64,000 nucleotides of DNA from Vallitalea longa. GTDB taxonomy: Bacteria; Bacillota; Clostridia; Lachnospirales; Vallitaleaceae. Below, one piece after another: positions 56,128 to 63,820 of the stretch (the first letter of the stretch is position 1; the number at the start of each line of letters is the position of its first letter). Location: assembly GCF_027923465.1 (NCBI RefSeq), contig NZ_BRLB01000009.1, positions 124,001-188,000 of the forward strand, given 5' to 3'. Under the pieces are notes generated by a model that was not told the DNA's origin, ran no database searches, and saw only the letters and a list, made by a program, of their open reading frames with translations. The position numbers and the translations under genes were made by a program.

Positions 56128-56553
56128 ATGAAATATAAAGCACCAGGGAAATGTCCAGTATGCGGTGAGAAATTAGAAATAACCAAATTAAATTGCCCTA
56201 ATTGCTCTACATCAATAGAAGGAGAATTTAAACCTTGTCAATTCTGTAGACTACCAAAAGATGAATTAGAGTTCATTAATATATTTATTATGTCTAGAGG
56301 AAATATAAAAGATGTAGAAAAAGAATTAGGAATATCATATCCAACTGTTAGAAGTAAATTAGATTCTGTCATAAAGTCATTAGGTTTACAAGATGAAAGT
56401 AAAAGAAGAAGTGAAAGAAGAGAATCAGTTTCTCTTAAGATGGATTCATTAAAAGAGTTAAAAGAATTAAAGCAAGAAATTTTAGACCAGCTGGCATCAG
56501 GAGAATTAACTGCGAAAGAAGCAATGGAAAGGATTAAAGAGTTAAAGATTTAA
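56128..56553 (+). CDS. DUF2089 family zinc-ribbon/HTH protein
   Basis: 141 residues from ATG 56128 (site GAAGAAGGTGA); the frame is open from ATG 56098. The N-terminal zinc ribbon has CPVCGEKLEITKLNCPNC, and a further CQFCRLP follows. A helix-turn-helix (about 45-85) has GNIKDVEKELGISYPTVRSKLDSVI, typical of DUF2089. The C-terminal ~30 residues, LDQLASGELTAKEAMERIKEL, match the start of the next protein (IEKGQITAEEGMELLQAL). DUF2089 proteins are thought to be DNA-binding regulators; it may control its own operon. Confidence 0.85.
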   Translation: MKYKAPGKCPVCGEKLEITKLNCPNCSTSIEGEFKPCQFCRLPKDELEFINIFIMSRGNIKDVEKELGISYPTVRSKLDSVIKSLGLQDESKRRSERRESVSLKMDSLKELKELKQEILDQLASGELTAKEAMERIKELKI

Positions 56554-56603
56554 TGCTACTAAAAATCATGAGTCTAAAAATAATAGTATGAAAGGATGTT
56601 ATT

Positions 56604-57047
56604 ATGAGCGAAGAAAAGAAAATTCTTGAGATGATTGAAAAAGGTCAAATTACAGCTGAAGAGGGCATGGAATTATTACAAGCATTAAGAGAGGTTGAAG
56701 ATAAAGAAGAGAATATAGTACAAGAGTATCATAATCCCATAGAGAAGAGAGAGTTCAAATTTTTAAGAATTAAAGTCACTACTGAAAATGGAGAAACTAA
56801 AGTTAATGTAAACATACCATTAAAATTAATTAAAGCTTTAGGAGGTATTTTACCACACGCTAACAATTTGATTCCAGAAGATGTTAAAGAGCAGATGAAC
56901 GAAAAAGGAATTAATTTAAGCTCAATAGATTTTAATAAAATATTAGGGGCTCTAGAATCTGGTGAACTTGAAGATACAGTTCTTGTAGATGTTGAGACTT
57001 ATGATGAGGAAGATGGAAAAACTCAGGTAAAGATATATGTTGAATAG
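56604..57047 (+). CDS. YvlB-like SHOCT-type protein
   Basis: 147 residues. The N-terminal SHOCT-like helix pair (about 4-32, KKILEMIEKGQITAEEGMELL) is as in Bacillus YvlB. An acidic linker precedes a C-terminal domain (about 50-147) with FKFLRIKVTTENGETKVNVN, IPLKLIKALG and VLVDVETYDEEDGKTQVKI. The function is unknown. It overlaps the next gene by 11 bases, and that gene looks like a diverged copy of this C-terminal domain. Confidence 0.75.
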   Translation: MSEEKKILEMIEKGQITAEEGMELLQALREVEDKEENIVQEYHNPIEKREFKFLRIKVTTENGETKVNVNIPLKLIKALGGILPHANNLIPEDVKEQMNEKGINLSSIDFNKILGALESGELEDTVLVDVETYDEEDGKTQVKIYVE

Positions 57048-57339
57048 AGCTAAATTACTTAAGCTTAACATCCGTTCTAAAAAGACTAAAATAGTTATAC
57101 CAATTCCCCTCATAATATTTAGTGAGTTATTAGACTGCGTACAAGATTTAATAGTAATTGTTGCCTTTATCGTTCCTAATATTGAAATAACTATTAAAGA
57201 GAAAAAATATAGTATAAAAAGTATATTAAATATAATTAATGATATTTTAGAAGTCTTAAGAGAATTAAAGCATTGTGAAGCTTTTGATTTAGTAGACGTA
57301 AAATCAGGAGAAGATATAGTAAAGATAAGCTTAAAATAA
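57037..57339 (+). CDS. Small protein, diverged copy of the preceding protein's C-terminal domain
   Basis: 100 residues, ATG inside the end of the previous gene (11-base overlap, coupled translation). LLKLNIRSKKTKIVIPIPL corresponds to FLRIKVTTENGETKVNVNIPL upstream, and DLVDVKSGEDIVKISLK to LVDVETYDEEDGKTQVKI. The middle (FSELLDCVQDLIVIVAFIV) is hydrophobic and could touch the membrane. No family is recognised. Gene reality is supported by the coupling, codon pattern and the paralogy. Confidence 0.65.
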   Translation: MLNRAKLLKLNIRSKKTKIVIPIPLIIFSELLDCVQDLIVIVAFIVPNIEITIKEKKYSIKSILNIINDILEVLRELKHCEAFDLVDVKSGEDIVKISLK

Positions 57340-57353
57340 GGAGAGAGATTAAT

Positions 57354-57503
57354 ATGAGTGACATGTATTATAATGTATTCGGAAATATTGAACCTAATAA
57401 TAGTATTAAAGACTATAAGGAAATATTATTAAAAGAGCAATATATTAGATTAAACAAGAATACAAATGTTAAACATAATCATAAGTCAAAAACTAATTTA
57501 TGA
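57354..57503 (+). CDS. Short 49-codon gene in the YvlB-type operon
   Basis: ATG at 57354 follows AAGGAGAGAG at a good distance and reads 49 codons to TGA at 57501. The protein begins MSDMYYNVFGNIEPNNSIK, is polar, and ends in a basic tail rich in Asn, Lys and His (NVKHNHKSKTNL). It fills nearly all the space between its neighbours (14 bases on each side), which favours a real gene. The function is unknown. Confidence 0.55.
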   Translation: MSDMYYNVFGNIEPNNSIKDYKEILLKEQYIRLNKNTNVKHNHKSKTNL

Positions 57504-57516
57504 AGGAGAATGAGCG

Positions 57517-57885
57517 GTGAATAGAATATGTTATAAATATATATTATATGTACTAGTTTTTTTCATAAGTCAATATGTATTTAGTGGAGTAAGCTTAGAA
57601 CATACATCAACAGCCTTTATCGCAGCTTTAGTTTTTGTATTGGTAAACATCTTAATAAAACCGTTGTTAATGTTAATTACATTACCAATCAATCTAATAA
57701 GTTTTGGTATATTTAGTTTTGTTATTAACACTTGGATGATAATGCTAATGGATAAATTGGTAGGAGGAATTAAAATCAATGGATTTTGGCTTTCTGCTTT
57801 AATTGCATTAATAATAACATTGTTAAATGAAGTATTGCTTGATGACAAAATAGGAAGCAAGAGAAAATATAGTAAAAATTCTTAA
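57517..57885 (+). CDS. Phage-holin-family 4 / YvlD-like membrane protein
   Basis: 122 residues with four membrane segments: about 7-25, 32-52, 56-80 and 90-108. The ILIKPLLMLITLPINLISFG stretch is the PF04020 signature (YvlD). The start is GTG 57517 after AAGGAG. In Bacillus YvlD is encoded with YvlB-type and PspC-type genes in an envelope-stress regulon, so this whole operon may have a related envelope role (inference). Confidence 0.82.
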   Translation: MNRICYKYILYVLVFFISQYVFSGVSLEHTSTAFIAALVFVLVNILIKPLLMLITLPINLISFGIFSFVINTWMIMLMDKLVGGIKINGFWLSALIALIITLLNEVLLDDKIGSKRKYSKNS

Positions 57886-57917
57886 AACTTTATAAAATAA
57901 AGTAGATGAATTAATCA

Positions 57918-57946
57918 TTGACAAATACATAAGAATAAAATATAAT
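57918..57946 (+). promoter_or_regulatory. Consensus sigma-A promoter of ribU
   Basis: TTGACA at 57918-57923, exactly 17 bases, TATAAT at 57941-57946: both hexamers are perfect. The start near 57953 lies just before the FMN riboswitch. Confidence 0.85.
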
Positions 57947-57973
57947 ATATTTAACAAATATATATAGAAAAAA

Positions 57974-58080
57974 TTCTTCAGGGCAGGGCGTAATTCCCTA
58001 CCGGCGGTTATAGTCCGCGAGCCATTGGCTGACTTGGTGTAATTCCAAGACCGACAGTATAGTCTGGATGAGAGAAGAAA
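57974..58080 (+). promoter_or_regulatory. FMN riboswitch (RFN element)
   Basis: All conserved blocks of the RFN aptamer are present in order: TTCTTCAGGGCAGGG, TAATTCCCTACCGGCGGT, AGTCCGCGAGCC, CTTGGTGTAATTCCAAGACC, GACAGTATAGTCTGGATG and the closing GAGAAGAA, which pairs with the opening TTCTTC. The downstream terminator at 58103-58135 is the likely expression platform, turning off ribU when FMN is abundant. Confidence 0.97.
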
Positions 58081-58102
58081 TCAAATTATTATTTATGATA
58101 AT

Positions 58103-58135
58103 AACACCTTGAAGATTTCAAAGGTGTTTTTTATT
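58103..58135 (+). terminator. Riboswitch-controlled terminator before ribU
   Basis: AACACCTT (58103-58110) pairs with AAGGTGTT (58121-58128), with GAA/TTC inside, followed by TTTTTTATTTT. A second mini hairpin, CCCGAAGGG followed by TTTTT, lies at 58154-58167. Confidence 0.85.
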
Positions 58136-58185
58136 TTGTTCTTTAGTTAATGTCCCGAAGGGTTTTTGAAAGGAGATTAGTAATT

Positions 58186-58785
58186 ATGGAAAAAACAAGT
58201 AAAATTAGTATTCATGGAGCTAACCATTCAAAAACCGAAAAAAAATTTAATACAATTTATCTGGTGAAAGTTGCTTTACTAAGTGCAATAGCATACATTA
58301 TATTTATATTGGAATTTCCGTTGCCTTATTTTCCACCTTTTTTGGAAATAGATTTTAGTGATACGGTAGCGATTATTGGTGGAATTATTCTAGGACCAGT
58401 AGCAACAGTGATAATTCAATTCATGAAAAATCTGCTTAGATTTATAATGTTCAATTCTGGTACAGGAGGAATAGGAGAGTTTGCTAATTTTTTAGTTGGT
58501 GTAGCTTATGTTTTACCTTTCTGCCTGATATTTAAAAGGAATAATGTAAAAAGATTCGTTATAGGAAGCTTAACAGCAATAATAGTTATGACAATAACAG
58601 CAGGATTGGTTAATTACTTTATTAATATACCTGTATATACAGGTATAACTTCACATACCGAGAAAATGGGTATGATATTTGGAGCTTATATACCTTTTAA
58701 TCTTATAAAAGGTGTTATCGTTACTATATTTAGTGGTATTGTAATTAAAGCATTCAAACCGACTATACTGAAAAAGTGGAGTTGA
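58186..58785 (+). CDS. ribU: Riboflavin ECF transporter S component RibU
   Basis: 199 residues with about six membrane segments. LEFPLPYFPPFLEIDFSDTVA is the typical RibU motif near the first helix, with GGIILGPVATVIIQFMKNLLRF following. It binds riboflavin and works with a shared EcfAA'T module encoded elsewhere. ATG 58186 follows AAGGAG by 11 bases; the upstream in-frame ATG 58150 would sit in the leader hairpin and is unlikely. Control by the FMN riboswitch confirms the substrate. Confidence 0.94.
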   Translation: MEKTSKISIHGANHSKTEKKFNTIYLVKVALLSAIAYIIFILEFPLPYFPPFLEIDFSDTVAIIGGIILGPVATVIIQFMKNLLRFIMFNSGTGGIGEFANFLVGVAYVLPFCLIFKRNNVKRFVIGSLTAIIVMTITAGLVNYFINIPVYTGITSHTEKMGMIFGAYIPFNLIKGVIVTIFSGIVIKAFKPTILKKWS

Positions 58786-58814
58786 AAAAACCTAGATTAG
58801 ATCTAGGTTTTTTT
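58785..58814 (+). terminator. Intrinsic terminator of ribU
   Basis: AAAAAACCTAGAT, loop TAG, ATCTAGGTTTTTTT: a strong stem directly at the stop codon. Confidence 0.85.
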
Positions 58815-58881
58815 GTTAATAAATATAAAGAATAGATAACTAAAAAAATTATTATAAATTTAATTGTAGGTTGTTTTCTAC

Positions 58882-58910
58882 TAGCTAAATTAACGTAAAA
58901 GTGCTATAAT
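58882..58910 (+). promoter_or_regulatory. Possible promoter of the ycxB-like/tsaEB/rimI operon
   Basis: TATAAT at 58905-58910 with TGC before it (extended -10); the -35 region is poor. Confidence 0.35.
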
Positions 58911-58947
58911 ACCTATCGAAAGCATTCTTTAATAATTGGAGGTTAAT

Positions 58948-59688
58948 ATGGCAAATAAGAATAAAAAGAACAATAGTAAGAGTGGAAAGAATAATAACAA
59001 TAGCAAAAATGTTAATAATTCACAAAAAGCAAATAAAACCGCAAAACTTGATAATAATAAACTAGATAAAAATAAAACAGATAAAAATAAATCTAACAAG
59101 AGTAAACCTAATGACAGTAAATCTAATAAAAATAAACCTATTAGTGATAATAAGCTTAATAGTAATGATATAGAATTAAATGTAAAAATTAATGAAAAAG
59201 ATATGTTCTTTTTTATGTTAGGACATGTTTATTCAAGACTCAGTAGCAAAATAACATTGATATTCAGTATAATTTGCTTAGTAGTATTTCCAATATCTTT
59301 TTTGTGGCATGATACATTTACCACTCTAATATTATTGTTTGGAGCTTTACTGTATTTAGTGATATCTCCATTAATGTTATATTTACAATCTAAAAAACAA
59401 TTTTTAACTAATCCTGTATATAAAGAAGCAATTATATATAAAATCAATGAACCAGGATTCAGTGTACTTCAATCTGGTCAATGGGTAGATTTTGGATGGG
59501 ATAATTTGTATAAAGTCGTTGAATCAAAATATAATCTTTTATTTTACATAAATAAAGATCAAGCTTTTATTATACCAAATAGACTAATTGAAGATAAGAA
59601 CATGAAGAATATTGAAAAGATTGTTAGCAGAAAAATGGAATCTACAAGATATAAATTCAAACAGCAGAAGAATGAAGGGAAGATTTGA
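58948..59688 (+). CDS. YcxB-like membrane protein with Asn/Lys-rich N-terminal tail
   Basis: 246 residues from ATG 58948, after GGAGG. Residues 2-78 are low-complexity, made of degenerate repeats such as DKNKTDKNKSNKSKPNDSKS, almost only Asn, Lys, Ser and Asp. Two membrane segments (about 95-112 and 117-135) and a YcxB-like C-terminal domain (about 140-235) follow, with EAIIYKINEPGFSVLQSGQW, FGWDNLYKVVES and QAFIIPNRLI. YcxB domains have no established function. The basic tail is predicted cytoplasmic and could bind nucleic acid or ribosomes. tsaE starts at the next base after its stop. Confidence 0.75.
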   Translation: MANKNKKNNSKSGKNNNNSKNVNNSQKANKTAKLDNNKLDKNKTDKNKSNKSKPNDSKSNKNKPISDNKLNSNDIELNVKINEKDMFFFMLGHVYSRLSSKITLIFSIICLVVFPISFLWHDTFTTLILLFGALLYLVISPLMLYLQSKKQFLTNPVYKEAIIYKINEPGFSVLQSGQWVDFGWDNLYKVVESKYNLLFYINKDQAFIIPNRLIEDKNMKNIEKIVSRKMESTRYKFKQQKNEGKI

Positions 59689-60120
59689 TTGATTTATAAA
59701 TCATTTTCAGCAGAAGAAACAAAAGAGATAGGCAGAAACATGGGAGATAAAGCAGAAAAAGGACAGATATATTGTTTGCTCGGTGATTTAGGTGTCGGCA
59801 AGACAGTATTCACAAAAGGATTTGCGGAAGGTCTAGGAATTAATGAACATATTACTAGTCCTACCTTCACAATTGTTAATGAATATTATACTGACAAGCT
59901 AAAATTCAACCATTTTGATGTTTACAGGATAGATGACCCAGATGAAATGTATGAGATAGGATATGAAGAATATTTTTATAATGATGCAGTATGTCTAGTA
60001 GAATGGGCAGATTTAATTAAAGAATTAATGCCAAAAGAAGCAATATGGATTAATATTGAAAAGGATCTTGATAAAGGTATAGATTACAGGAAAATAACAG
60101 TCGGAGGAATTGACAAATGA
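59689..60120 (+). CDS. tsaE: tRNA threonylcarbamoyladenosine biosynthesis ATPase TsaE
   Basis: 143 residues. Walker A is LLGDLGVGKTVFTKGFAEGL (about 34-53). TSPTFTIVNEYY, FNHFDVYRI and CLVEWADLIKELMP are family motifs. It assists TsaB-TsaD in making t6A at position 37 of ANN-decoding tRNAs. The start is TTG 59689, directly after the previous stop, eight bases after GAAGGGA. Its end overlaps tsaB (ATGA). Confidence 0.93.
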   Translation: MIYKSFSAEETKEIGRNMGDKAEKGQIYCLLGDLGVGKTVFTKGFAEGLGINEHITSPTFTIVNEYYTDKLKFNHFDVYRIDDPDEMYEIGYEEYFYNDAVCLVEWADLIKELMPKEAIWINIEKDLDKGIDYRKITVGGIDK

Positions 60121-60830
60121 AAGTTTTAGCCATAGAAAGTTCTGCTGTGGCTGCTTCTATAGCTGTTGCAGAAGACAATCAATTAATATGTGAATATACA
60201 ACTAACTATAAGAAAACTCATTCACAGACATTAATGCCTATGATAGAAGAAGTTTGCAACATGATCAATTTAGATTTAGATGAATTAGATGTAATAGCAG
60301 TTTCTAAAGGCCCTGGGTCTTTCACAGGATTAAGAATCGGTGTTGCTACAGCAAAAGGTCTTGCCCATACACTGGAAATTCCTATTGCAGGGATTAATAC
60401 TCTAGATGCTTTAGCTTATAATATTGGATACACTGATAGAATAATATGTCCATTAATGGATGCAAGAAGAAACCAAGTATATACAGGTTTATACTCATAT
60501 AATGGGAATGATTTTATCAATATATTACCTAGTACAGTTGTACCTATAGAAGAAATAATTATAGAAATCAAAAAATTATCTAGACAAGTCATATTTTTGG
60601 GAGATGGTGTAGCTCCTAATATTGATGCAATAAAAAATAATTTTACACATGAAGAATATGTATTAGCTCCTTTAAATAATAATGTACAGAGAGCATCCTC
60701 AGTAGCTGCTTTGGGTATATTATATGGGACAAAAGGGAAAACAGAAAGTTATATGAATTTCAAACCTATATATCTCAGAAAGTCCCAAGCAGAAAGGGAA
60801 TATGAAAGGAAACATAATACATGTATCTAG
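60117..60830 (+). CDS. tsaB: tRNA threonylcarbamoyladenosine biosynthesis protein TsaB
   Basis: 237 residues. The ASKHA-type start is VLAIESSAVAASIAVAED. THSQTLMPMIEEV and the TsaB signature SKGPGSFTGLRIGVATAKGLA (about 64-84) are present, with MDARRNQVYTGLY. It forms the heterodimer with TsaD. tsaD, usually close by, is not found in the window. Overlap with tsaE by four bases and rimI by ten indicates one operon. Confidence 0.93.
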   Translation: MKVLAIESSAVAASIAVAEDNQLICEYTTNYKKTHSQTLMPMIEEVCNMINLDLDELDVIAVSKGPGSFTGLRIGVATAKGLAHTLEIPIAGINTLDALAYNIGYTDRIICPLMDARRNQVYTGLYSYNGNDFINILPSTVVPIEEIIIEIKKLSRQVIFLGDGVAPNIDAIKNNFTHEEYVLAPLNNNVQRASSVAALGILYGTKGKTESYMNFKPIYLRKSQAEREYERKHNTCI

Positions 60831-61255
60831 TAAGAAAAATGAAATTAGAGGATATAGAACAAGTACATTCAATTGAAGAAAGTACTTTCCCTAATCCTTG
60901 GTCAGAAGATGCATTTACTAAGGAAATAACAATCAATAAACACTCAATATACATGGTAATAGAAGAAGACAATAATATATTAGCATATGCGGGATTATGG
61001 AATATCGTAGGTGAAGGGTATATTACTAATATAGCAGTAAAAAAAGATAGAAGAGGAGCAGGACTTGGTAGAAAAGTAACGGAGGCTCTTATAGAAGAAG
61101 GTAGAAAACATGGAATTATGTCTTTTACTTTAGAAGTAAGGATAAGTAATAAGAAAGCAATTAAACTATACAAGAAATTAGGATTCGAAATATCCGGAGT
61201 AAGAAAGAACTTTTATGAAAAACCAAGAGAAGATGCTTATATAATGTGGAAATAA
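60821..61255 (+). CDS. rimI: Ribosomal-protein-alanine N-acetyltransferase RimI
   Basis: 144 residues, GNAT fold. The acetyl-CoA loop YITNIAVKKDRRGAGLGRKV (about 67-86) contains the R/Q-x-x-G-x-G/A motif. TLEVRISNKKAIKLYKKLGF and an upstream EESTFPNPWSEDAF match RimI. The family acetylates the N-terminal Ala of ribosomal protein S18. It is commonly co-encoded with tsaE-tsaB. AAAGGA precedes the ATG. Confidence 0.9.
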   Translation: MYLVRKMKLEDIEQVHSIEESTFPNPWSEDAFTKEITINKHSIYMVIEEDNNILAYAGLWNIVGEGYITNIAVKKDRRGAGLGRKVTEALIEEGRKHGIMSFTLEVRISNKKAIKLYKKLGFEISGVRKNFYEKPREDAYIMWK

Positions 61256-61279
61256 GTTAATAGCTTTATAATGATATGA

Positions 61280-61320
61280 TACTTCCAAAGTAGACAGTTT
61301 ACTTGGAGGTATTTTTTTTT
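61280..61320 (+). terminator. Intrinsic terminator of the tsaEB-rimI operon
   Basis: ATACTTCCAAAGTA pairs imperfectly with TACTTGGAGGTAT around GACAGTT, followed by T9. Confidence 0.75.
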
Positions 61321-61407
61321 ATTAATTATTAACAAGATACCTTATAAATGTATAAGATAAAGTATATGAAACTTTAAAGGGCAAAGGGTATAGGGAGGAG
61401 CTGCTTA

Positions 61408-63753
61408 ATGAAGGAATTGTATGAACTTTCCCATGAAGATTTAGATTTGAAGTCAATTATCATAGAAGAATCAGATAATGACAAAGATGAAGAAGATATA
61501 TTTGTTGGGAATGGCAGAGTAAGCGAAATACTTGATTTTGGTCTTAAGCTAAATGGATCTGGCTATAATATATACTTATCAGCTGAAGAAGGATTAAACA
61601 CTGTAGAATTTCTAAAAAAATTTCTAAAAGACAAGAGTAAAAAGAACAATCCTCCTGATGATTGGTGTTATGTGTATAACTTCAAAAATGAAGATAAACC
61701 AAGAGTTCTGCGACTATGTTGTGGTAAAGGGAAGAAATTCAAAAAGAATGTAGAAAATTGTGTAAAAGATATAATACTACAATCTAACATTAAATTGAAT
61801 AGTGCAGAATTTAAAAAGGTTGAGACTTGCCTAAAAGATGAGTTTTTATCTAAAGGTGAAACTAAATTAGAAGAATTGAAAGATGATGCTAAAAAGCTTG
61901 GATTTTCTACTAATATAACAGATAAAGGCATCTTTTTTATTCCCATAATAGACGGGAAAAAAATTAGCGAAGAGAAATACGATGATCTAACAGTTGAAGA
62001 ACAAGAAATAATATTAGAGAATCTAAATATCATGGAAAACAAATCAGAAGATATAATGAAGCAAGTAAAAAGATTAAAAAAAATATCTGAGGCGAAAGTA
62101 ACCAAATTACAAAATAAAATTTTAAAAATAATTATTGATGATGCATTTAAAAGAGCAGAAAAAGATTTTGAAAACAATAAAAAAGTAATAGCATATATAA
62201 AAGAGCTAAAAGATCATTTATTCTTGGACATAAAAAATATATTATCTGAAGATGATAGCAGTACATTAAAATCCTTACTGAATGATGACGAGGATGATAA
62301 TCTGGAAAAGTATAAAGTTAATCTTTTCATCGACAATTCCAATGCTAAAACATCTCCAATCATTTATTGTGATAATCCATCTTATTACGAAATGTTTGGT
62401 AAAATAGAATACGAAAATGAATTAGGTATCTATACCACTAATTATACTATGATAAAAAAAGGAGTACTTCATAATGCCAATAGCGGTTATTTAATCATTA
62501 ATGCAGAAAACATATTAAATAGTGCTTTAACTTGGAGTACATTAAAAAAAGTTATAATAAATAGAAAATTGGTTTTTGAGAATATTAGAGAACAACTTGG
62601 TTCACTTCCAATAAAAACGATAAAACCAGAGCCTATTCCTATGGATTTAAAGGTAATTTTAATTGGAAATGAACGTATTTACAGCTTATTGTATGCTTAT
62701 GATAATGAGTTTAAAGAATTATTTAAATTACATGTACAGCTTAATACGGAAGTTGATAAAAACAAAAAAATAATAAGTAAATACTATCATTTTTTTGATG
62801 ATATATGTGATAGAAAAAAATATAGAATGCTTACTAAAGATGGAAAAAACGAACTATTAAAATATGCATCATACATTGCAGAAGACAGAAACAAATTAAC
62901 AACCAAATTTTCTGTATTATTAAATTTGATAGAAGAAGCTGATTTGTGTGCAGCACGTTCTAATGTAAATGTAATAAACGCCAATGTTATTAAAGAAGCA
63001 TATATCAAGAAAAACAATAGAGCGGCTTTATTGAAAGAAAACATAAAAGACTTATACGAAAAAGATAAAATAATAATTGATTATGGGGAAAAGAAAATAG
63101 GGCAAATAAATGGAGTAGCATTAAGTGATTATAGTGAAAGTACAGTTGCAAGAATAATTCGAATTACTGCTGTAACCTATATGGGTAAATTAGGTGTTAT
63201 CAATATTGAAAAAGAAAATAAACTCAGTGGAAATATATTTGACAAAAGCATTGGTATATTAGCAGGCTATATAGGAAATAAGTATTCTCAAGATTTTCCA
63301 TTAATGTTAAATTGCCAGATTTGTTTTGAGCAGGTCTATAATATTATTGATGGAGATAGTGCTTCTTGTGCAGAACTATATGCTATTTTATCTAGTTTGT
63401 CAGAAATACCATTTGATCAAAGTATAGTTATAACAGGTTCGGTAGACCAGTTTGGTAATGTTCAACCAGTCGGAGGAGTTACACATAAAATAAGAGGATG
63501 CTATGAACTTCTTAAAACTAAAGGGTTAACAGGTAAACAAGGAATAATTGTTCCAAAACAGAATATAGATGAAATAATACTAGAAGATGATATATTAAAA
63601 GACGTTAAAGAAGGTAATTTCCATATATATGCCATTGATAATATTAAACAAGGCATAGAAATATTTACTGACGTGACCATGGATCAAATAGATAAGGCGA
63701 TAATAAAAAAATTAAAAACATATTATGAAAAATTGAATTTGCTTAAAGGGTAA
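61408..63753 (+). CDS. Lon-family (LonB/AAA_32-type) protease with degenerate ATP-binding site
   Basis: 781 residues. The C-terminal Lon protease domain (about 565-770) is intact: catalytic S653 in GDSASCAELYA and K694 in VGGVTHKIRG, 41 apart as in Lon. The N-terminal part follows the AAA_32 layout (FGLKLNGSGYNIYLSAEEG, DDWCYVYNF, IPMDLKVILIGNERIYSLLY). But where relatives have a GPPGTGKTT Walker A, this protein reads SAEEGLNTVEF, lacking the Lys and Thr. A Lys/Glu-rich coiled insertion spans about 110-290. ATP-driven unfolding may be lost. The gene is monocistronic, with site GGGAGG. Confidence 0.88.
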   Translation: MKELYELSHEDLDLKSIIIEESDNDKDEEDIFVGNGRVSEILDFGLKLNGSGYNIYLSAEEGLNTVEFLKKFLKDKSKKNNPPDDWCYVYNFKNEDKPRVLRLCCGKGKKFKKNVENCVKDIILQSNIKLNSAEFKKVETCLKDEFLSKGETKLEELKDDAKKLGFSTNITDKGIFFIPIIDGKKISEEKYDDLTVEEQEIILENLNIMENKSEDIMKQVKRLKKISEAKVTKLQNKILKIIIDDAFKRAEKDFENNKKVIAYIKELKDHLFLDIKNILSEDDSSTLKSLLNDDEDDNLEKYKVNLFIDNSNAKTSPIIYCDNPSYYEMFGKIEYENELGIYTTNYTMIKKGVLHNANSGYLIINAENILNSALTWSTLKKVIINRKLVFENIREQLGSLPIKTIKPEPIPMDLKVILIGNERIYSLLYAYDNEFKELFKLHVQLNTEVDKNKKIISKYYHFFDDICDRKKYRMLTKDGKNELLKYASYIAEDRNKLTTKFSVLLNLIEEADLCAARSNVNVINANVIKEAYIKKNNRAALLKENIKDLYEKDKIIIDYGEKKIGQINGVALSDYSESTVARIIRITAVTYMGKLGVINIEKENKLSGNIFDKSIGILAGYIGNKYSQDFPLMLNCQICFEQVYNIIDGDSASCAELYAILSSLSEIPFDQSIVITGSVDQFGNVQPVGGVTHKIRGCYELLKTKGLTGKQGIIVPKQNIDEIILEDDILKDVKEGNFHIYAIDNIKQGIEIFTDVTMDQIDKAIIKKLKTYYEKLNLLKG

Positions 63754-63793
63754 AGTTTGCTGATTTGTTGAATAATAAAAACAAGTATTATAT

Positions 63794-63820
63794 AAGGATA
63801 GAGAATATGCTATCCTTTTA
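63794..63820 (+). terminator. Hairpin after the Lon-like gene
   Basis: AAGGATAG and CTATCCTT pair over an 8-base loop, followed by TTATAAT. The T tract is short, so it is probably a weak terminator. From 63821 to the window end there is only AT-rich sequence with no frame. Confidence 0.55.

Noticed and set aside
58979-59170. Tandem DNA repeat or CRISPR-like array in the Asn/Lys-rich segment
   Set aside because: Repeats are short, irregular and in frame; they come from a low-complexity protein tail, with no spacer structure.
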